A program made the translations under genes and the position numbers. Under the pieces are notes generated by a model. That model ran no database searches, was not told where the DNA came from, and worked only from the letters and a program-made list of their open reading frames with translations. This document shows, one piece after another, positions 1 through 9,191 of a stretch of DNA of 64,000 nt; position 1 is the stretch's first letter; each line of letters begins with the position of its first letter. Source of the stretch: Thiohalophilus sp. (GTDB taxonomy: Bacteria > Pseudomonadota > Gammaproteobacteria > UBA6429 > Thiohalophilaceae); assembly GCF_034521165.1 (NCBI RefSeq), contig NZ_JAXHMV010000011.1, positions 1 through 64,000 on the forward strand, in the 5' to 3' direction.

Positions 1-386
1 CGGGCGCGGCATGAGCTATTGAGTGAGCCTGCCCGTCTTTTCCGGCGACGAACTCGTTGCGCGAACCCCGTATGCGTGCGCCGGCGTCGATGTCCAGACC
101 GCGAGCCCGGCGCAGGCGGGGAGACATGTCGCGGGGTCGATGTACGCTTTTTGGTGATGCTGTCCCGAGCTTCGGCTTCCTTTACCGCGCGCTGTGCTTC
201 GCTTGAGACCATTTGTCGAACGTGGCGGGCGGCTTGTGGCCGTCTTTAAAGAATCAGTTTCCTGGCCTTTGCGTAGTCCTCGCGCCGAACCGGCAATGCC
301 GACGGCGCGGGTTGGCGGTTGGGTCGTGGGGGCGCTGTGATGATGTGATTGGCGTGTGACAACACGATCGTATCACGCGGTGGGCT
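1..386. other. Prophage stretch without a supported gene
   Basis: The left edge of the window lies inside the prophage. Short open frames exist on both strands (for example 19-249 on the plus strand) but none has a convincing ribosome binding site or a recognisable composition. The nearby genes carry many indels, so a broken gene could be hidden here. Confidence 0.3.
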
Positions 387-890
387 TCATTTTCCCGTGG
401 TGGTGAGAGTGGCCGGCAACGGCCTTTGATAACCCGCGCGGCTTTCCCCGGCCGTGCGGGTTCTTTTTGACAGGAGGGTGGCGATGAATATCAAAAGCGC
501 TTCGGAAATCAAAGCTAAAGGCGGAAGCTGGAGGGGATCGACCGTTGTTTGCCGATGAACCGCAAGGCGGCTTTTTGTGGCGACGACCGAACGCGGCGGC
601 ATACTCTTGAGGTAGTGCCAGACCGTTGGATAGGTGCCAGAGCTTAATGTTTTGCTGGGTTTTGCAAAACGCCTATCCGCTTCTGCGGCACTAAGCTTCA
701 GGTGGTGAGTCTTGATCGCGACGATGCGCGCCAGCGCGCATCCGCGGACTGGATTTGCGGCGTATATCTGTTTTCGGTTAATTGTGTTGCGTCGAGTTGC
801 CTGGCTATCGCTGCGATCGGGACTGAAAGCGCTTGCCCCTGCTCGATTGGCGTGCTCGGCGATGATCTGACGCATAAATTCTTCGTTCAC
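387..890 (-). CDS. Possible phage protein, unknown function
   Basis: This minus-strand frame starts at a GTG (890-888) preceded by a strong AGGAG-like site and begins VNEEFMRQIIAEHANR. It is divergent from the small gene at 993, an arrangement common for phage regulators, but no helix-turn-helix or other domain is visible. The last third overlaps a plus-strand terminator and a plus-strand start with its own ribosome binding site, so the true 3' end may be earlier, or the whole frame may be a shadow. No function is proposed. Confidence 0.25.
   Translation of the reverse strand: MNEEFMRQIIAEHANRAGASAFSPDRSDSQATRRNTINRKQIYAANPVRGCALARIVAIKTHHLKLSAAEADRRFAKPSKTLSSGTYPTVWHYLKSMPPRSVVATKSRLAVHRQTTVDPLQLPPLALISEALLIFIATLLSKRTRTAGESRAGYQRPLPATLTTTGK
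431..469 (+). terminator. Rho-independent terminator
   Basis: An 11-base arm (431-441) pairs with 452-462 with one G-T wobble. A 10-base loop separates the arms and CTTTTTG follows. Its orientation fits a plus-strand transcript arriving from the left edge. Confidence 0.55.
484..558 (+). CDS. Small ORF or frameshifted 5' end, unknown
   Basis: An ATG follows an excellent AGGAGG-type site just after the terminator at 431-462. The open frame is only 24 codons (MNIKSASEIKAKGG...). A shift after codon 12 would extend it past 600, so this may be the intact start of a broken early phage gene. Function is unknown. Confidence 0.25.
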   Translation: MNIKSASEIKAKGGSWRGSTVVCR

Positions 891-992
891 AGGAGGCTCC
901 TTTGGTGATGGTTTGTGTGTTTGGTCGCAGCAGTCTACACGGAGAGGCCTCCTTTTCTTTAGCCAGCATAGGCAGATGACAGGAGTTGCACT

Positions 993-1199
993 ATGTCCAT
1001 GACTGTACAAAAGCCCGAGCATCGGGTGATTCGGGATTATGTGACTGGTTTGCGTGGCCAGAAGGCGATCACGCTTGAGGGCCTGCGCGATGCGTTCGTG
1101 CCGGTTTATCTGGAGATGATTCCGCCGGATGACGATGTGCCGCGTTTTGAGCGTGTCCACCGGCATGATTCGGTGGAGCAGGCCAGGCGTAAGGACTAG
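993..1199 (+). CDS. Small phage protein, unknown function
   Basis: This 68-residue frame starts at ATG behind an AGGAG site 6-7 bases upstream. It is charged, with no signal peptide or membrane segment. It is followed within 7 bases by the next gene in the same direction and probably shares a transcript with the primase genes. No family is recognised. Confidence 0.55.
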   Translation: MSMTVQKPEHRVIRDYVTGLRGQKAITLEGLRDAFVPVYLEMIPPDDDVPRFERVHRHDSVEQARRKD

Positions 1200-1205
1200 G
1201 CGAAT

Positions 1206-1565
1206 TTGAAAAAGCTGTGGCGCGCCATCGATGGCACGACGTTTTTTCCGCTGACGTTCAAGGCGCCATTGATTGTGGCGCTGGACTCTATCAAGCCCGG
1301 GCTGGGCACTGAACTGCAAAAGCTGCTGCTGCATAACGCCGGGCTTTATCACTTGCCGATCGAGATGAGCGAGCACGCGCCGTCGGTGTATGCGGAGTGG
1401 CTGCAGGAGTTCAGTGAGGCGAACACGGCAATGGTGGCGGATGTGAACGGCAACGGCCGCCTGGATTCGCCGATGACGTACAAGGAGGTGCTGGACGTGA
1501 TCGAGAAGAGCCTGCAGGTGATTCGTGAACTGGAGAAAAACACCGAGCAGCAAACGGCTCATTAA
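1206..1565 (+). CDS. Phage protein, unknown function
   Basis: This 119-residue soluble protein starts at TTG (MKKLWRAIDGTTFFPLTF...). The last 40 residues are helical and charged, after a short segment VADVNGNGRLDSP that resembles a Ca-binding loop by chance or design. It sits between the small gene at 993 and the TOPRIM primase, which suggests an early replication-region role. No family is recognised. Confidence 0.55.
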   Translation: MKKLWRAIDGTTFFPLTFKAPLIVALDSIKPGLGTELQKLLLHNAGLYHLPIEMSEHAPSVYAEWLQEFSEANTAMVADVNGNGRLDSPMTYKEVLDVIEKSLQVIRELEKNTEQQTAH

Positions 1566-1589
1566 AAAAATAACGGGGGAATAACAACA

Positions 1590-2599
1590 ATGACGGATAG
1601 TCATTCCGCGATTGATGATGTTTACCGCCTGGCGGAACAGTTGGGTCTGGTAGTCGAGCACCTGGAACTGGACGGCACCTGGCATCGCGTGCCGGTGACG
1701 GGGAAAAAGAAGTCGAATTTGTCTGGCGCCTATTGCTTGAGTGAGTTGACGTTACGCTCAGGCCGTTCGGCGTGTGGTTGGCATGCTGTACAACTGGACC
1801 ACGCGAACTGAGGAGCGCTTAACACTCGACGGTGTTGAGGGCGCAACCGACGAGGATATCGCCGAGGCGAGGCGTCGAACCCAGGAGGCGGCGGAGGCAT
1901 CAAAACGCGAAAAAGCCAAACTGCAAAAAGAGACGGCAGCGCGAGCAAAAGAGATCTGGGAGAAGTTGCCGGACTCCGGGCCATCGCCGATGCCTGGATA
2001 AAAAGCGCGTCAAGGCGTGGGGGATACGGTTTTCGCGCGGCACGATTGTGGTGCCGGCGCGGGATGAACATGGCGTGATTTGGACGCTGCAATTCATCGA
2101 TGCCGAGGGTAACAAGCGATTTTTAACCGGCGGCGCGAAGCGCGGCCGGTTGCATATGATAGGGCGGCCCGAAGGGCCTCCTTCTGTGGTGGGTTACGCC
2201 GAAGGGTATGCCACGGCCGCGACGCTGCATGAGGCGTTAGGTTTGCCGGTGGCCGTGACCTTCGATGCAGGCAATATCCTGCCGGTAGCGCAAGCTTTAA
2301 AAGCGCGCTGGTCCAATGCCAGGCATGTCATCTTCGCCGATCACGATGCGTTCAAGGGTTACCCGCAGGCCTTTATCCGCAAGAGCCAGCTGACCGCGGC
2401 GGTCGAGCAGCAGATTGCGCGATTACGCAAGCTGCGGCCTGATGTGCAGGTTGAGGTCGTCGACGACGAGGATCCGCGACTGCGTGATACTCAGAAACAT
2501 TACAACACTGGCGTCACTGATGCGTTGCTGGCGGCAGCTGTTGTCGACGGTGATGTGGTGATTCCACGTTTTGATGACCCGCAGGAGGCCGTGGCGTGA
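1590..2599 (+). CDS. TOPRIM-type phage primase, frameshifted
   Basis: Three successive frames join into one P4-alpha-like primase. The N-terminal part (1590 to about 1765) carries a motif of the type HRVPV...SGAY. A charged linker follows (about 1770-1995). The C-terminal frame then reads VVPARDEHG, LQFIDAEGNKRFL, GYAEGYATAATLHEA and VIFADHDAFKG. The EGYATA glutamate and the DHD aspartates match the metal-binding residues of TOPRIM nucleotidyl-transfer domains. Shifts lie near 1765 and 1995. The 3' end overlaps the next start by 4 bases, so primase and helicase are translationally coupled. It is expected to lay RNA primers for phage replication. Confidence 0.72.
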
Positions 2600-4068
2600 G
2601 CGATAAGCCGACCGACTTTAATGACCAGGCCAGCGCTCGCGGTCGTGATGCCGTCGCTGATGGTGTTCGCGGTGACCTGGCTGCCATCGATGCCGAAAGG
2701 CAAACAGAAACAAATCATCAGCAGGCGCAGCCTTTACAGGGTGATACCAGAATAACGGCGGCGCTGACGAGCCACCGGTGACGGATTCCCCGCCTGATAA
2801 CGCTCCGCGTCGGGATGAAGACTGGCGGCACCTCATGGAGGTGAATAAGGACGGCTCTTACAAGGCGTCGGTGCGCAACACGGAGCTGGTGCTGCGCTAT
2901 GACAAGCAGTGGGATTGGTGTGCTGGGTTATTGCCAGCTCAGTTACCGCGTTATCAAGCGGAAGCTGCCACCGATGCCGGATTCGGAGTCGGGCGAGTGG
3001 AGCGACGAGGACGCGGCGGCACTCAAGGTGTGGTTTGCTCGCTCATTACGGCTTCACGCCGTCACATAGTGATATTGCCGACGCGGTGATCGGTGGTGGC
3101 GCGCGCCAATCGATTCCATCCAGTGCGGGACTGGTTGCGCACTTTATCCTGGGACAATGAGCCGCGCCTGGAGACCTGGCTGCACAAGGCCTTTGCGATC
3201 TATCGATGATGATCGGTATTTGAGGCTGGTCGGGCCGAAGGTGTTAATCGCGGCGGTGGCTCGTGTTATGGACCCCGGCTGCAAAGCTGACAACGTGATG
3301 ATCCTGGAGGGCGCGCAGGGGCGCGGTAAGTCGACCATCATCGCTATCCTGTTCGGTGAATGGTTCAGCGATTCGCCAATACCGATTGGCGATAAAGAGG
3401 CTTACCAACTGATACACGGCAAGTGGGGCTGGGAACTGGCCGAACTGGACAGCTTTCACAAGGCCGAGATGACAGCCATCAAGCAGTTCTTTTCATCGAC
3501 CCAGCGACCGTTTCCGGCCGTCCTATGGCCGGCACGCGAAAGACCACCCGCGACAGACTCAGTTCTGGGGCTCAACTCAACCAGGACGCGTACCTGCGAG
3601 ATTACTCGGGTAACCGCAGGTTTTGGCCGGTGTATTGCCCCAAGGTGCATAAGGACTGGGCACGCAAGAATCGTGAGCAGCTATGGGCTGAGGCGTTAGA
3701 TCGCGTATCAGCAGGGCGAGAAGTGGTGGATATCGCAGGACACGCCAGAAGATGAGGAGGAGTTCGTTATCGTCACCGAGGCACAGGACGCCCGCCTGCA
3801 GCGTGACCCATGGGAAGACATCTTGCGCGAATGGCTGGACCGGCAGACCAAGCCGCACCTGACGACGGCAGAGATACTGCAGGATTGCATCGGCCTGGAT
3901 GGTGCGCACATGCAGCAGGCTCACATGAACCGGCTCGGGCCAATCATGCACGCGCTTGGCTGGGAGAATAAGCGGGTCAGTGTCGAAAAGCGCGGAGGAG
4001 GCCGCAGGCAGGTTCGCGCCTGGGTATCCATGGACAAACAAAAAGAGCTGGAGGAGGTCCCGTTGTGA
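2596..4068 (+). CDS. VapE/VirE-family phage helicase-like protein, frameshifted
   Basis: The gene starts at GTG overlapping the primase stop and needs at least four frame changes (near 2770, 2930, 3160-3180, 3490-3520 and 3720-3740). Joined, it shows the virulence-associated-protein-E pattern. An N-terminal region (RNTELVLRYDKQW) is followed by DWLRTLSWDNEPRLETWL, a Walker A loop LEGAQGRGKST near 3306, WELAELDSF as the Walker B-like segment, then NQDAYLRDYSGNRRFWPV. The C-terminal part (from about 3823) is a small alpha-helical domain. VapE proteins are SF3-like P-loop ATPases paired with primases in phages and satellites. The pairing with TOPRIM supports a replication role. Confidence 0.72.
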
Positions 4069-4146
4069 CACCTGTGACACCGGCTAAAAAGTGGGCGTCA
4101 CGCCTGAAACCCGCGCCAGATAAGGCGTGTGACGCTGTGACGCCTG

Positions 4147-4213
4147 TGACGCCCTGTATACGCGGGCGCAGGCGCGCGCGCGCGCGCACGCGCGCGCGGA
4201 TATACGGGCGTCA
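4147..4213. repeat. Inverted repeat around an alternating CG tract
   Basis: Arms at 4147-4164 and about 4195-4213 are near-complementary (TGACGCCCTGTATACGCG on the left). They enclose about 35 bases of almost pure alternating G and C with one A. The stretch 4060-4300 also holds several GTGACACC and GTGACGCC copies in both orientations. It lies directly downstream of the helicase gene, where phage origins or iterons are often found. Origin function is inference only. Confidence 0.5.
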
Positions 4214-4256
4214 CGTGTCACACATATAGAAATATTAAAGAGATCAGCCAGTTAAG

Positions 4257-4288
4257 CTGTGACACCCAAAAAAAAGAGGGTGTCACAG
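4257..4288. promoter_or_regulatory. Perfect 11-bp hairpin at the start of the packaging segment
   Basis: CTGTGACACCC (4257-4267) pairs with GGGTGTCACAG (4278-4288) across an A-rich 10-base loop. It belongs to the same GTGACACC motif family as the copies at 4069-4140. No T-run follows, so it is more likely a protein-binding site or RNA structure than a terminator. It ends about 19 bases before the next start codon. Confidence 0.45.
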
Positions 4289-4306
4289 GCGTCACAGGAG
4301 AGTGCC

Positions 4307-4752
4307 ATGCAGTTTGAGCGCATGAGTAAATACCACAAGGAATCCAGTGAGGGTTACGTGATCGCCGCGTCCAGGGTGAATGGTGGTTGGGTGTTCAGCG
4401 CATCAGGACCCAAGCGGCCATCGATTCGTAATGGCAACACCATCAACGCGCTCAAAGATCCATTGCGCGGACTGATTCCGTTCCGTGAAAGCTATGACAT
4501 CGGTGATATGAGATACCCGCGCGCCGCGAGCTGCTCGGCTGCTACCGCGAAGACCAGTGCGGCGGCATCGATGCCGCGAAGGCGCAAGCCGAGGCCGCAT
4601 GCGTTCAGCACCAGCAGAAAGTGCTGCAGCACCTGGCCGAACAGCAATCAACCAGCGACGCCGAACAGTTGCGGGTCCTCCCTAGTGAAACGCCATGCGA
4701 GCCGCCGAACCCGCGATATTTGGCTAGTGACATGGCGGGAATCTTTGCCTAA
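4307..4752 (+). CDS. Phage protein, unknown function, frameshifted
   Basis: The start ATG at 4307 follows CAGGAG with 7-base spacing. The first 70 residues (MQFERMSKYHKESSEGY...IPFRESYDIGDM) are in one frame. A shift near 4515 leads to ELLGCYREDQCGGIDAAKAQ and a helical tail ending at TAA 4750-4752. It is soluble, with no recognised domain. It is located between the replication and packaging genes. Confidence 0.5.
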
Positions 4753-4800
4753 CTCCGATCGCCCTGGTGATGTGGTGGTGGCTCAGTCTGGAGGTGCACG

Positions 4801-5310
4801 GTGATGACGGACCAGGAGCCGACCACCATGAGCCAGGCGGAGTTCGCGCGACACCGTGGCGTGGCCAAGGCCACAGTGACCGAGTACAAACGCAAGGGCT
4901 TTCTGGTGCTGACCGATGACGGGCGCATCGATGTCGAGAAGACTGAGCGTGTCCTGGCTGCTTCCCTGGATACTCGTGGTGGCAATCGTAACCGTGGCAG
5001 CGACGAACAGCCTGCGGCTACAGACGCCTCCTACATGGCCGCGAAGACGCGGGAGATGGAGGCGAAGGCAGCACGGCAGGAGATGGAGACGCGCCAGCGG
5101 GCAGGGGAGTTGGTCGCTCGCGAGGATGTGCAGGTGACCGCGTTCACGCTAGCGCGTAATGCACAAGAGGCTGTGATGGCCGTTGCTGATCGACTGTCTC
5201 CCTTGTTGGCGGCTGAGACGGATAGCGCAAAAGTGCATGAGATGTTGAGCGCTGAATTGCGGCAGGTATGTCAGGACCTGGCGAAGGCTGCACGGGAGCG
5301 ACTGGAATGA
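4801..5310 (+). CDS. Phage terminase small subunit (Nu1-like)
   Basis: This 169-residue protein opens with a DNA-binding helix-turn-helix-like segment (SQAEFARHRGVAKATVTEYKR, residues about 10-30) and continues as a long helical region, as in small terminase subunits that bind the packaging site. It may start at GTG 4801 or ATG 4804. It overlaps the large-subunit start by 4 bases, the usual small-large arrangement. Recognition rests on the N-terminal motif and position. Confidence 0.75.
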   Translation: MMTDQEPTTMSQAEFARHRGVAKATVTEYKRKGFLVLTDDGRIDVEKTERVLAASLDTRGGNRNRGSDEQPAATDASYMAAKTREMEAKAARQEMETRQRAGELVAREDVQVTAFTLARNAQEAVMAVADRLSPLLAAETDSAKVHEMLSAELRQVCQDLAKAARERLE

Positions 5311-7303
5311 GCGCGGCAGCTGACGTGATGCTTGAGAAACTTTATCACGTCGAAAGTGGTGGCCAGGCGTTTGCGCAAGCCTGGGCGGACGGCTGGGACA
5401 TGCCAGAGCCGTTGCCGGTTGATGAGTGGGCGGACAACTATCGCGTGTTACCGCGCGAGAGCTCATCCGAGCATGGGCCATGGCGCACGTCACGCACACC
5501 CTACCTGCGCGAACCGATGCAGGTGCTGAGTGGCAATCATTCCTGTAAGCGCGCGGTGATGGTGTTTGGTACGCAGACCGGGAAGACTGAAACCGGGAAT
5601 AACTGGGTCGGCGCCTCCGTGCATCAGTCGCCCAGCTCAATGATGATTGTGCAGCCAACTGTCGAGATGGGTAAACGCTGGGCGCGCCAGCGTCTTAATC
5701 CGATGGTGGCGTTGACGCCAGAGCTGCAGGCACTGATCGAAACCTGCCCGCAGCCGCGACAGCGGGAACACTTCGACGATGAAAGAATATCCCGGCGGTT
5801 TTATGGTAATCGCCGGCTCCAACAGCTCGTCTTCGTTGTCATCGATGCCGGTGCGCCGCCTGTTCCTGGATGAAATTGATCGTTATCCCTCGGACGTCGA
5901 CAACGAAGGCCATCCAGTCGATGTTGCCGGGCGACGGACGTCGTCATTCCCTCGCCGCAAGGTCTTGCTCACATCATCGCCCACCGTCAAAGGTGAGTCG
6001 GTTATCGAGGAGGAGTTCGAGGCCTCCGATCAGCGTTACTATTATGTGCCGTGCCCACATTGTGGGCACGAGCAGATCCTGCGCGATGAAAACCTGACTG
6101 ATGATGGTCAGTTCCTGTGTGAGCAGGGCGGGCACTTTATCTCTGAGCATCACAAAACCGAAATGCTGCGGCGCGGCCACTGGGTTGCACATAACCCTGG
6201 CAGCGCTGTGCCTGGCTTTCATCTGCCGAGTTACTACGCGCCGATCGGCCTGGGCTACACCTGGCAAGAGATCGCCGACGAACGCGCCAAAGCCAAAGCC
6301 AACCCGGACAAATGGAAGACCTACGTCAACACCATCATGGCGGAGACGTATGAGGATGAGACCGGCAAGGTCGAATGGAAAGATGTTGCCGAGCGCGCCG
6401 GCGGCTATTCCTCGCGCACCATCCCGGACGGCTGCCTGATGCTGACCGCCGGCGTGGATACACAGGATGATCGCTGGGCCATCGAGATCATGGGCTTTGG
6501 CCGCCGCGGTGTCTGGTTCACGATCGACGCCTGGGAAATACCCGGCCAGCCAGGCATCGAGGAAGACTGGGTCAAGCTGGATACCGTGCTCGACACGACC
6601 TTTGTCAACCGCTACGGCGTAGAGATGCGGCTGCTGGCGATGGGCATCGATACCGGTGGCCACAACACGCATATGGCGTATCAATATTGCCGCACGCGCA
6701 AGCATCGCCGCGTGCTGGCATTCGAAAGGTTCGCGCTTTCAGGGCCGACCCATCCTGCCCAGTCGACCGTCGCCGCAGGATGTCAACGTGCGTGGCCAGG
6801 TGGTGCGCGCCGGCGTCGACTTGTGGCATGTCGGCACCGATACCGCCAAGGGCGCTATCTTCGCCAAGCTGATGGCCGATGCCGGCGTGGACGACGAAGA
6901 CCAACGCTTCCGCTTCCCCAGTGATCTGCCCGACGAGTTCTATCAACAGCTGACCGCCGAACGGTACGACACCACCAAACAGCGCTGGGTCAAGCCGCGC
7001 CACAAGCGCAATGAGTTCCTGGATACAACAGTCTATGCCGTTGCCGCCGCCTGCCACCCAGAGATCCGCATCGACAAGCTGCGCGATAAAGACTGGGAAA
7101 AAATCGAAACCAAAGTGCAGCCGGTCATCCAGGATATGTTCTCACAGCAAAACGAACCCGCACCGGCACCGCGCCCGGATACCGAGCAAGCCGCCACCAA
7201 AGGCGACGAGCAAACCGATCACCCCGACAACAACCAACAACCCGCCAAGCCAAAGCGTAAAAAACGCAGCAGCAAAGGCGGCTTCGTAGGAGGATGGAAA
7301 TGA
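5307..7303 (+). CDS. Phage terminase large subunit (GpA family), frameshifted
   Basis: This is the packaging motor ATPase/nuclease. Frame 1 holds the adenine-binding region and the Walker A variant FGTQTGKTE (about residue 90). Frame 2 (from about 5780) holds Walker B RRLFLDEIDRY, SSPTVKGES, a zinc-ribbon half CPHCGHEQ, and the nuclease part starting AGVDTQDDRWA. Frame 3 (from about 6725) completes the C-terminus, including VDLWHVGTDTAK and a basic tail. Shifts lie near 5780 and 6725. The length of about 660 residues fits lambda GpA-type terminases. The stop overlaps the next gene. Confidence 0.85.
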
Positions 7304-7852
7304 CCGAACCAACCAAGTTCGCCGCCGGCGATACCCTGCAGTGGAAGCGCAGCCTGGCTGCCTACCCGGCCTCCGCCGGCTGGACATTACATTACGCGCT
7401 ATTCAATGCCGCCGGCGCCTACACCATCGACAGCACTGCCGACGGTGACGACCACGCCATCGATGTCCCTAGCACCACAACAGCCGGCTGGACGCCCGGG
7501 CGTTATAACTGGTCGGCTTATGTCACGCACACCGACGGCCGGCGCCAGTCACTGTTCAGTGGCGGCCTACTGATCGAGCCGGACCTGACATCAGACGAGG
7601 CCTATGACGGGCGCAGCCATGCCCGCAAAATGCTGGACGCCATCGAGGCCACCATCGAGGGCCGCGCCACCGCCAAGGATATGCGATCTGGTTCGCGGCC
7701 AGTTTGGCGAGCGAGCGGTCGAGCGCGACCCCGGCAAGCTCATCACCTGGCGCGACAAATACCGCGCGGAGGTCGAAAACGAAGAGGCCGCCGCCGCCCT
7801 GGAGCGCGGCGAAAAGCGGCCGCGCCACATCAAGATCCGGTTCAGCCGGTAA
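7300..7852 (+). CDS. Phage protein after terminase, possible GpW-type head-tail factor
   Basis: AGGAGG at 7288-7293 touches a first ATG (7294), so the ATG at 7300 with 6-base spacing is preferred. The N-terminal about 95 residues are beta-rich. After a shift near 7680 the end reads KLITWRDKYRAEVENEEAAA...RPRHIKIRF. That WRDKY...EEAAA...RF pattern recalls short head-tail joining proteins found between terminase and portal genes. The assignment is tentative. Confidence 0.5.
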
Positions 7853-7858
7853 GCCAGC

Positions 7859-8169
7859 ATGCCGGCGGCGGGCGAATACACCCTGAGTCGTGACGAGGTG
7901 ATGATGTACCTCGCCCTGGCCGATCTGCGATCGGCGCCAGGCAGCCGACCTCGCCGGCGTATCGCTCAGCACCTTCTGCCGGGCCATGAAGCGCAACCGC
8001 ATCGAGGCGCCACGCTACTGCGCCAAACTGCGGCCGATCGACATCCAGGAGTATCCGCGCGCTTCTTGAGAAACATTCACAGCGCGAAGTGGCGCGGATG
8101 AAAGACCTGTCACGCCGCACCGTGGAAGAGAGATACGCCAGTTACGGTCTCTGGCGATGGGTTAAATAA
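7859..8169 (+). CDS. Small helix-turn-helix protein, frameshifted
   Basis: After correcting a shift near 7935 the frame reads QAADLAGVSLSTFCRAMKRN, a good helix-turn-helix, then continues to about 8068. A second short open frame (8098-8169, MKDLSRRTVEERYASYGLW) preceded by SQREVAR looks like another helix-turn-helix and may be the C-terminus of the same protein after one more shift. It is probably a DNA-binding phage regulator. Whether there are one or two genes is unclear. Confidence 0.45.
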
Positions 8170-8183
8170 AACGGGCGGCAGTG

Positions 8184-8369
8184 ATGAGTAGCTGGGTAAT
8201 AGTCGACAAGCGCACAGGCAAGGCCGTCTTTGAGAATTTCGATGCAAAGACCGCGACAGAGGTGCGTGAGCGGCACGCAGAAACTCACAAGGTCATCCCA
8301 ATAATGCAGTGGCTGACATCACTAAATAATCACGGAGGCTTAAATGAAAAAGATCCCGTTATCGAATGA
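8184..8369 (+). CDS. Small conserved-type phage protein
   Basis: About 61 residues (MSSWVIVDKRTGKAVFENF...VIPIMQWLTSLN). Short proteins beginning WVIVDKRTGKAV and ending in a W-L-x-x-LN segment are familiar from siphovirus and myovirus structural regions, but their function is not known. It overlaps the next gene by 26 bases. Confidence 0.55.
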   Translation: MSSWVIVDKRTGKAVFENFDAKTATEVRERHAETHKVIPIMQWLTSLNNHGGLNEKDPVIE

Positions 8370-8765
8370 GCAACAGAAATGGCTGATCGGTCTATTTGAC
8401 GAGGTCCGCAAGGCGAACGATGCAGGCGAGAAATGCGCGCTCGGCGCGCAGGTCTTTGAAGATGGCCTGGCGGTTCAACTGTTCCATGGTGAGCGGGCGC
8501 GCATTGCCGCCGCCGTGCTGGGCGGGAATCTCGACAAGAATGTTGCGTCGGCTGCGCAGCGTGTCCATGAGTACGCCTCGACTGACCCGGCCGCGCATGC
8601 CAGCAAGAAAGATAAGGCGGCTGCGTTCGAGTGGCTGCGGCGCCACGTGCAGTGCAAACCCACACGTTCCACGAAGATCCACAAGCTGCGGATCATGCCG
8701 CCATCGCCATGTATGAGATGCGGGCGGCGGAAGATATGCGCAAAGCGATCGCCGAGAGCCGGTAG
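8344..8765 (+). CDS. Phage protein, unknown function, frameshifted near end
   Basis: The gene starts at ATG behind GGAGG. The N-terminal about 105 residues are helical (MKKIPLSNEQQKWLIGLFDEV...). A shift near 8660 moves the end into a frame reading MYEMRAAEDMRKAIAESR and stopping at TAG 8763-8765. No membrane segment or known domain. Confidence 0.5.
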
Positions 8766-8771
8766 CGATGA

Positions 8772-9137
8772 TTGAGATGTATAGACTTCATCGCCCTGTG
8801 GTACTGGCCGGTTGTATTGATCTGGACGCTGCTGGTCGCCCTGGCTTTTATCGTGGTCGGTAGCGTTGACGCAGGTTGTTGTTTCGTTCTGCGAGAGCCA
8901 GCCGCTGCGAAAGACTCCCGGCCCTGCCGAAAAGGCGATGTTCGTTATCGCCACGCGTTTTTGTTATGGCCCAGGTGCATCAACGGCGAATGGCGCTGGC
9001 TGCGGTGGGCGGCCTGGCAGGAAGTTTCATCGCCCTGCATCTACACTGCCCCGAAGGGACCAGCAGTTTTTATTCTCTTCGCTGGATGCCGACGACGTGG
9101 AGCTGGCTGTCAGAGAAATAATCCCGCATCAATGTAA
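8772..9137 (+). CDS. Possible phage membrane protein
   Basis: The frame from TTG 8772 encodes one clear hydrophobic segment (WYWPVVLIWTLLVALAFIVV) followed by a basic region containing INGEWRWLRWAAWQE. The second half after about 9040 probably contains a shift. A lysis-accessory role is possible but not supported by any motif. Confidence 0.35.
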   Translation: MRCIDFIALWYWPVVLIWTLLVALAFIVVGSVDAGCCFVLREPAAAKDSRPCRKGDVRYRHAFLLWPRCINGEWRWLRWAAWQEVSSPCIYTAPKGPAVFILFAGCRRRGAGCQRNNPASM

Positions 9138-9150
9138 AAAAATAGACTTT

Positions 9151-9170
9151 GCCACATACATTGGTCACAC
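9151..9170. repeat. 20-bp repeat shared with 22974-22993
   Basis: GCCACATACATTGGTCACAC occurs here, 22 bases before the portal start, and identically at 22974 between the spike and gp46 genes. Both copies are intergenic and in the same orientation, which suggests a shared phage control element. Confidence 0.5.
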
Positions 9171-9191
9171 CGCCTTCCCATACTCATCGCC

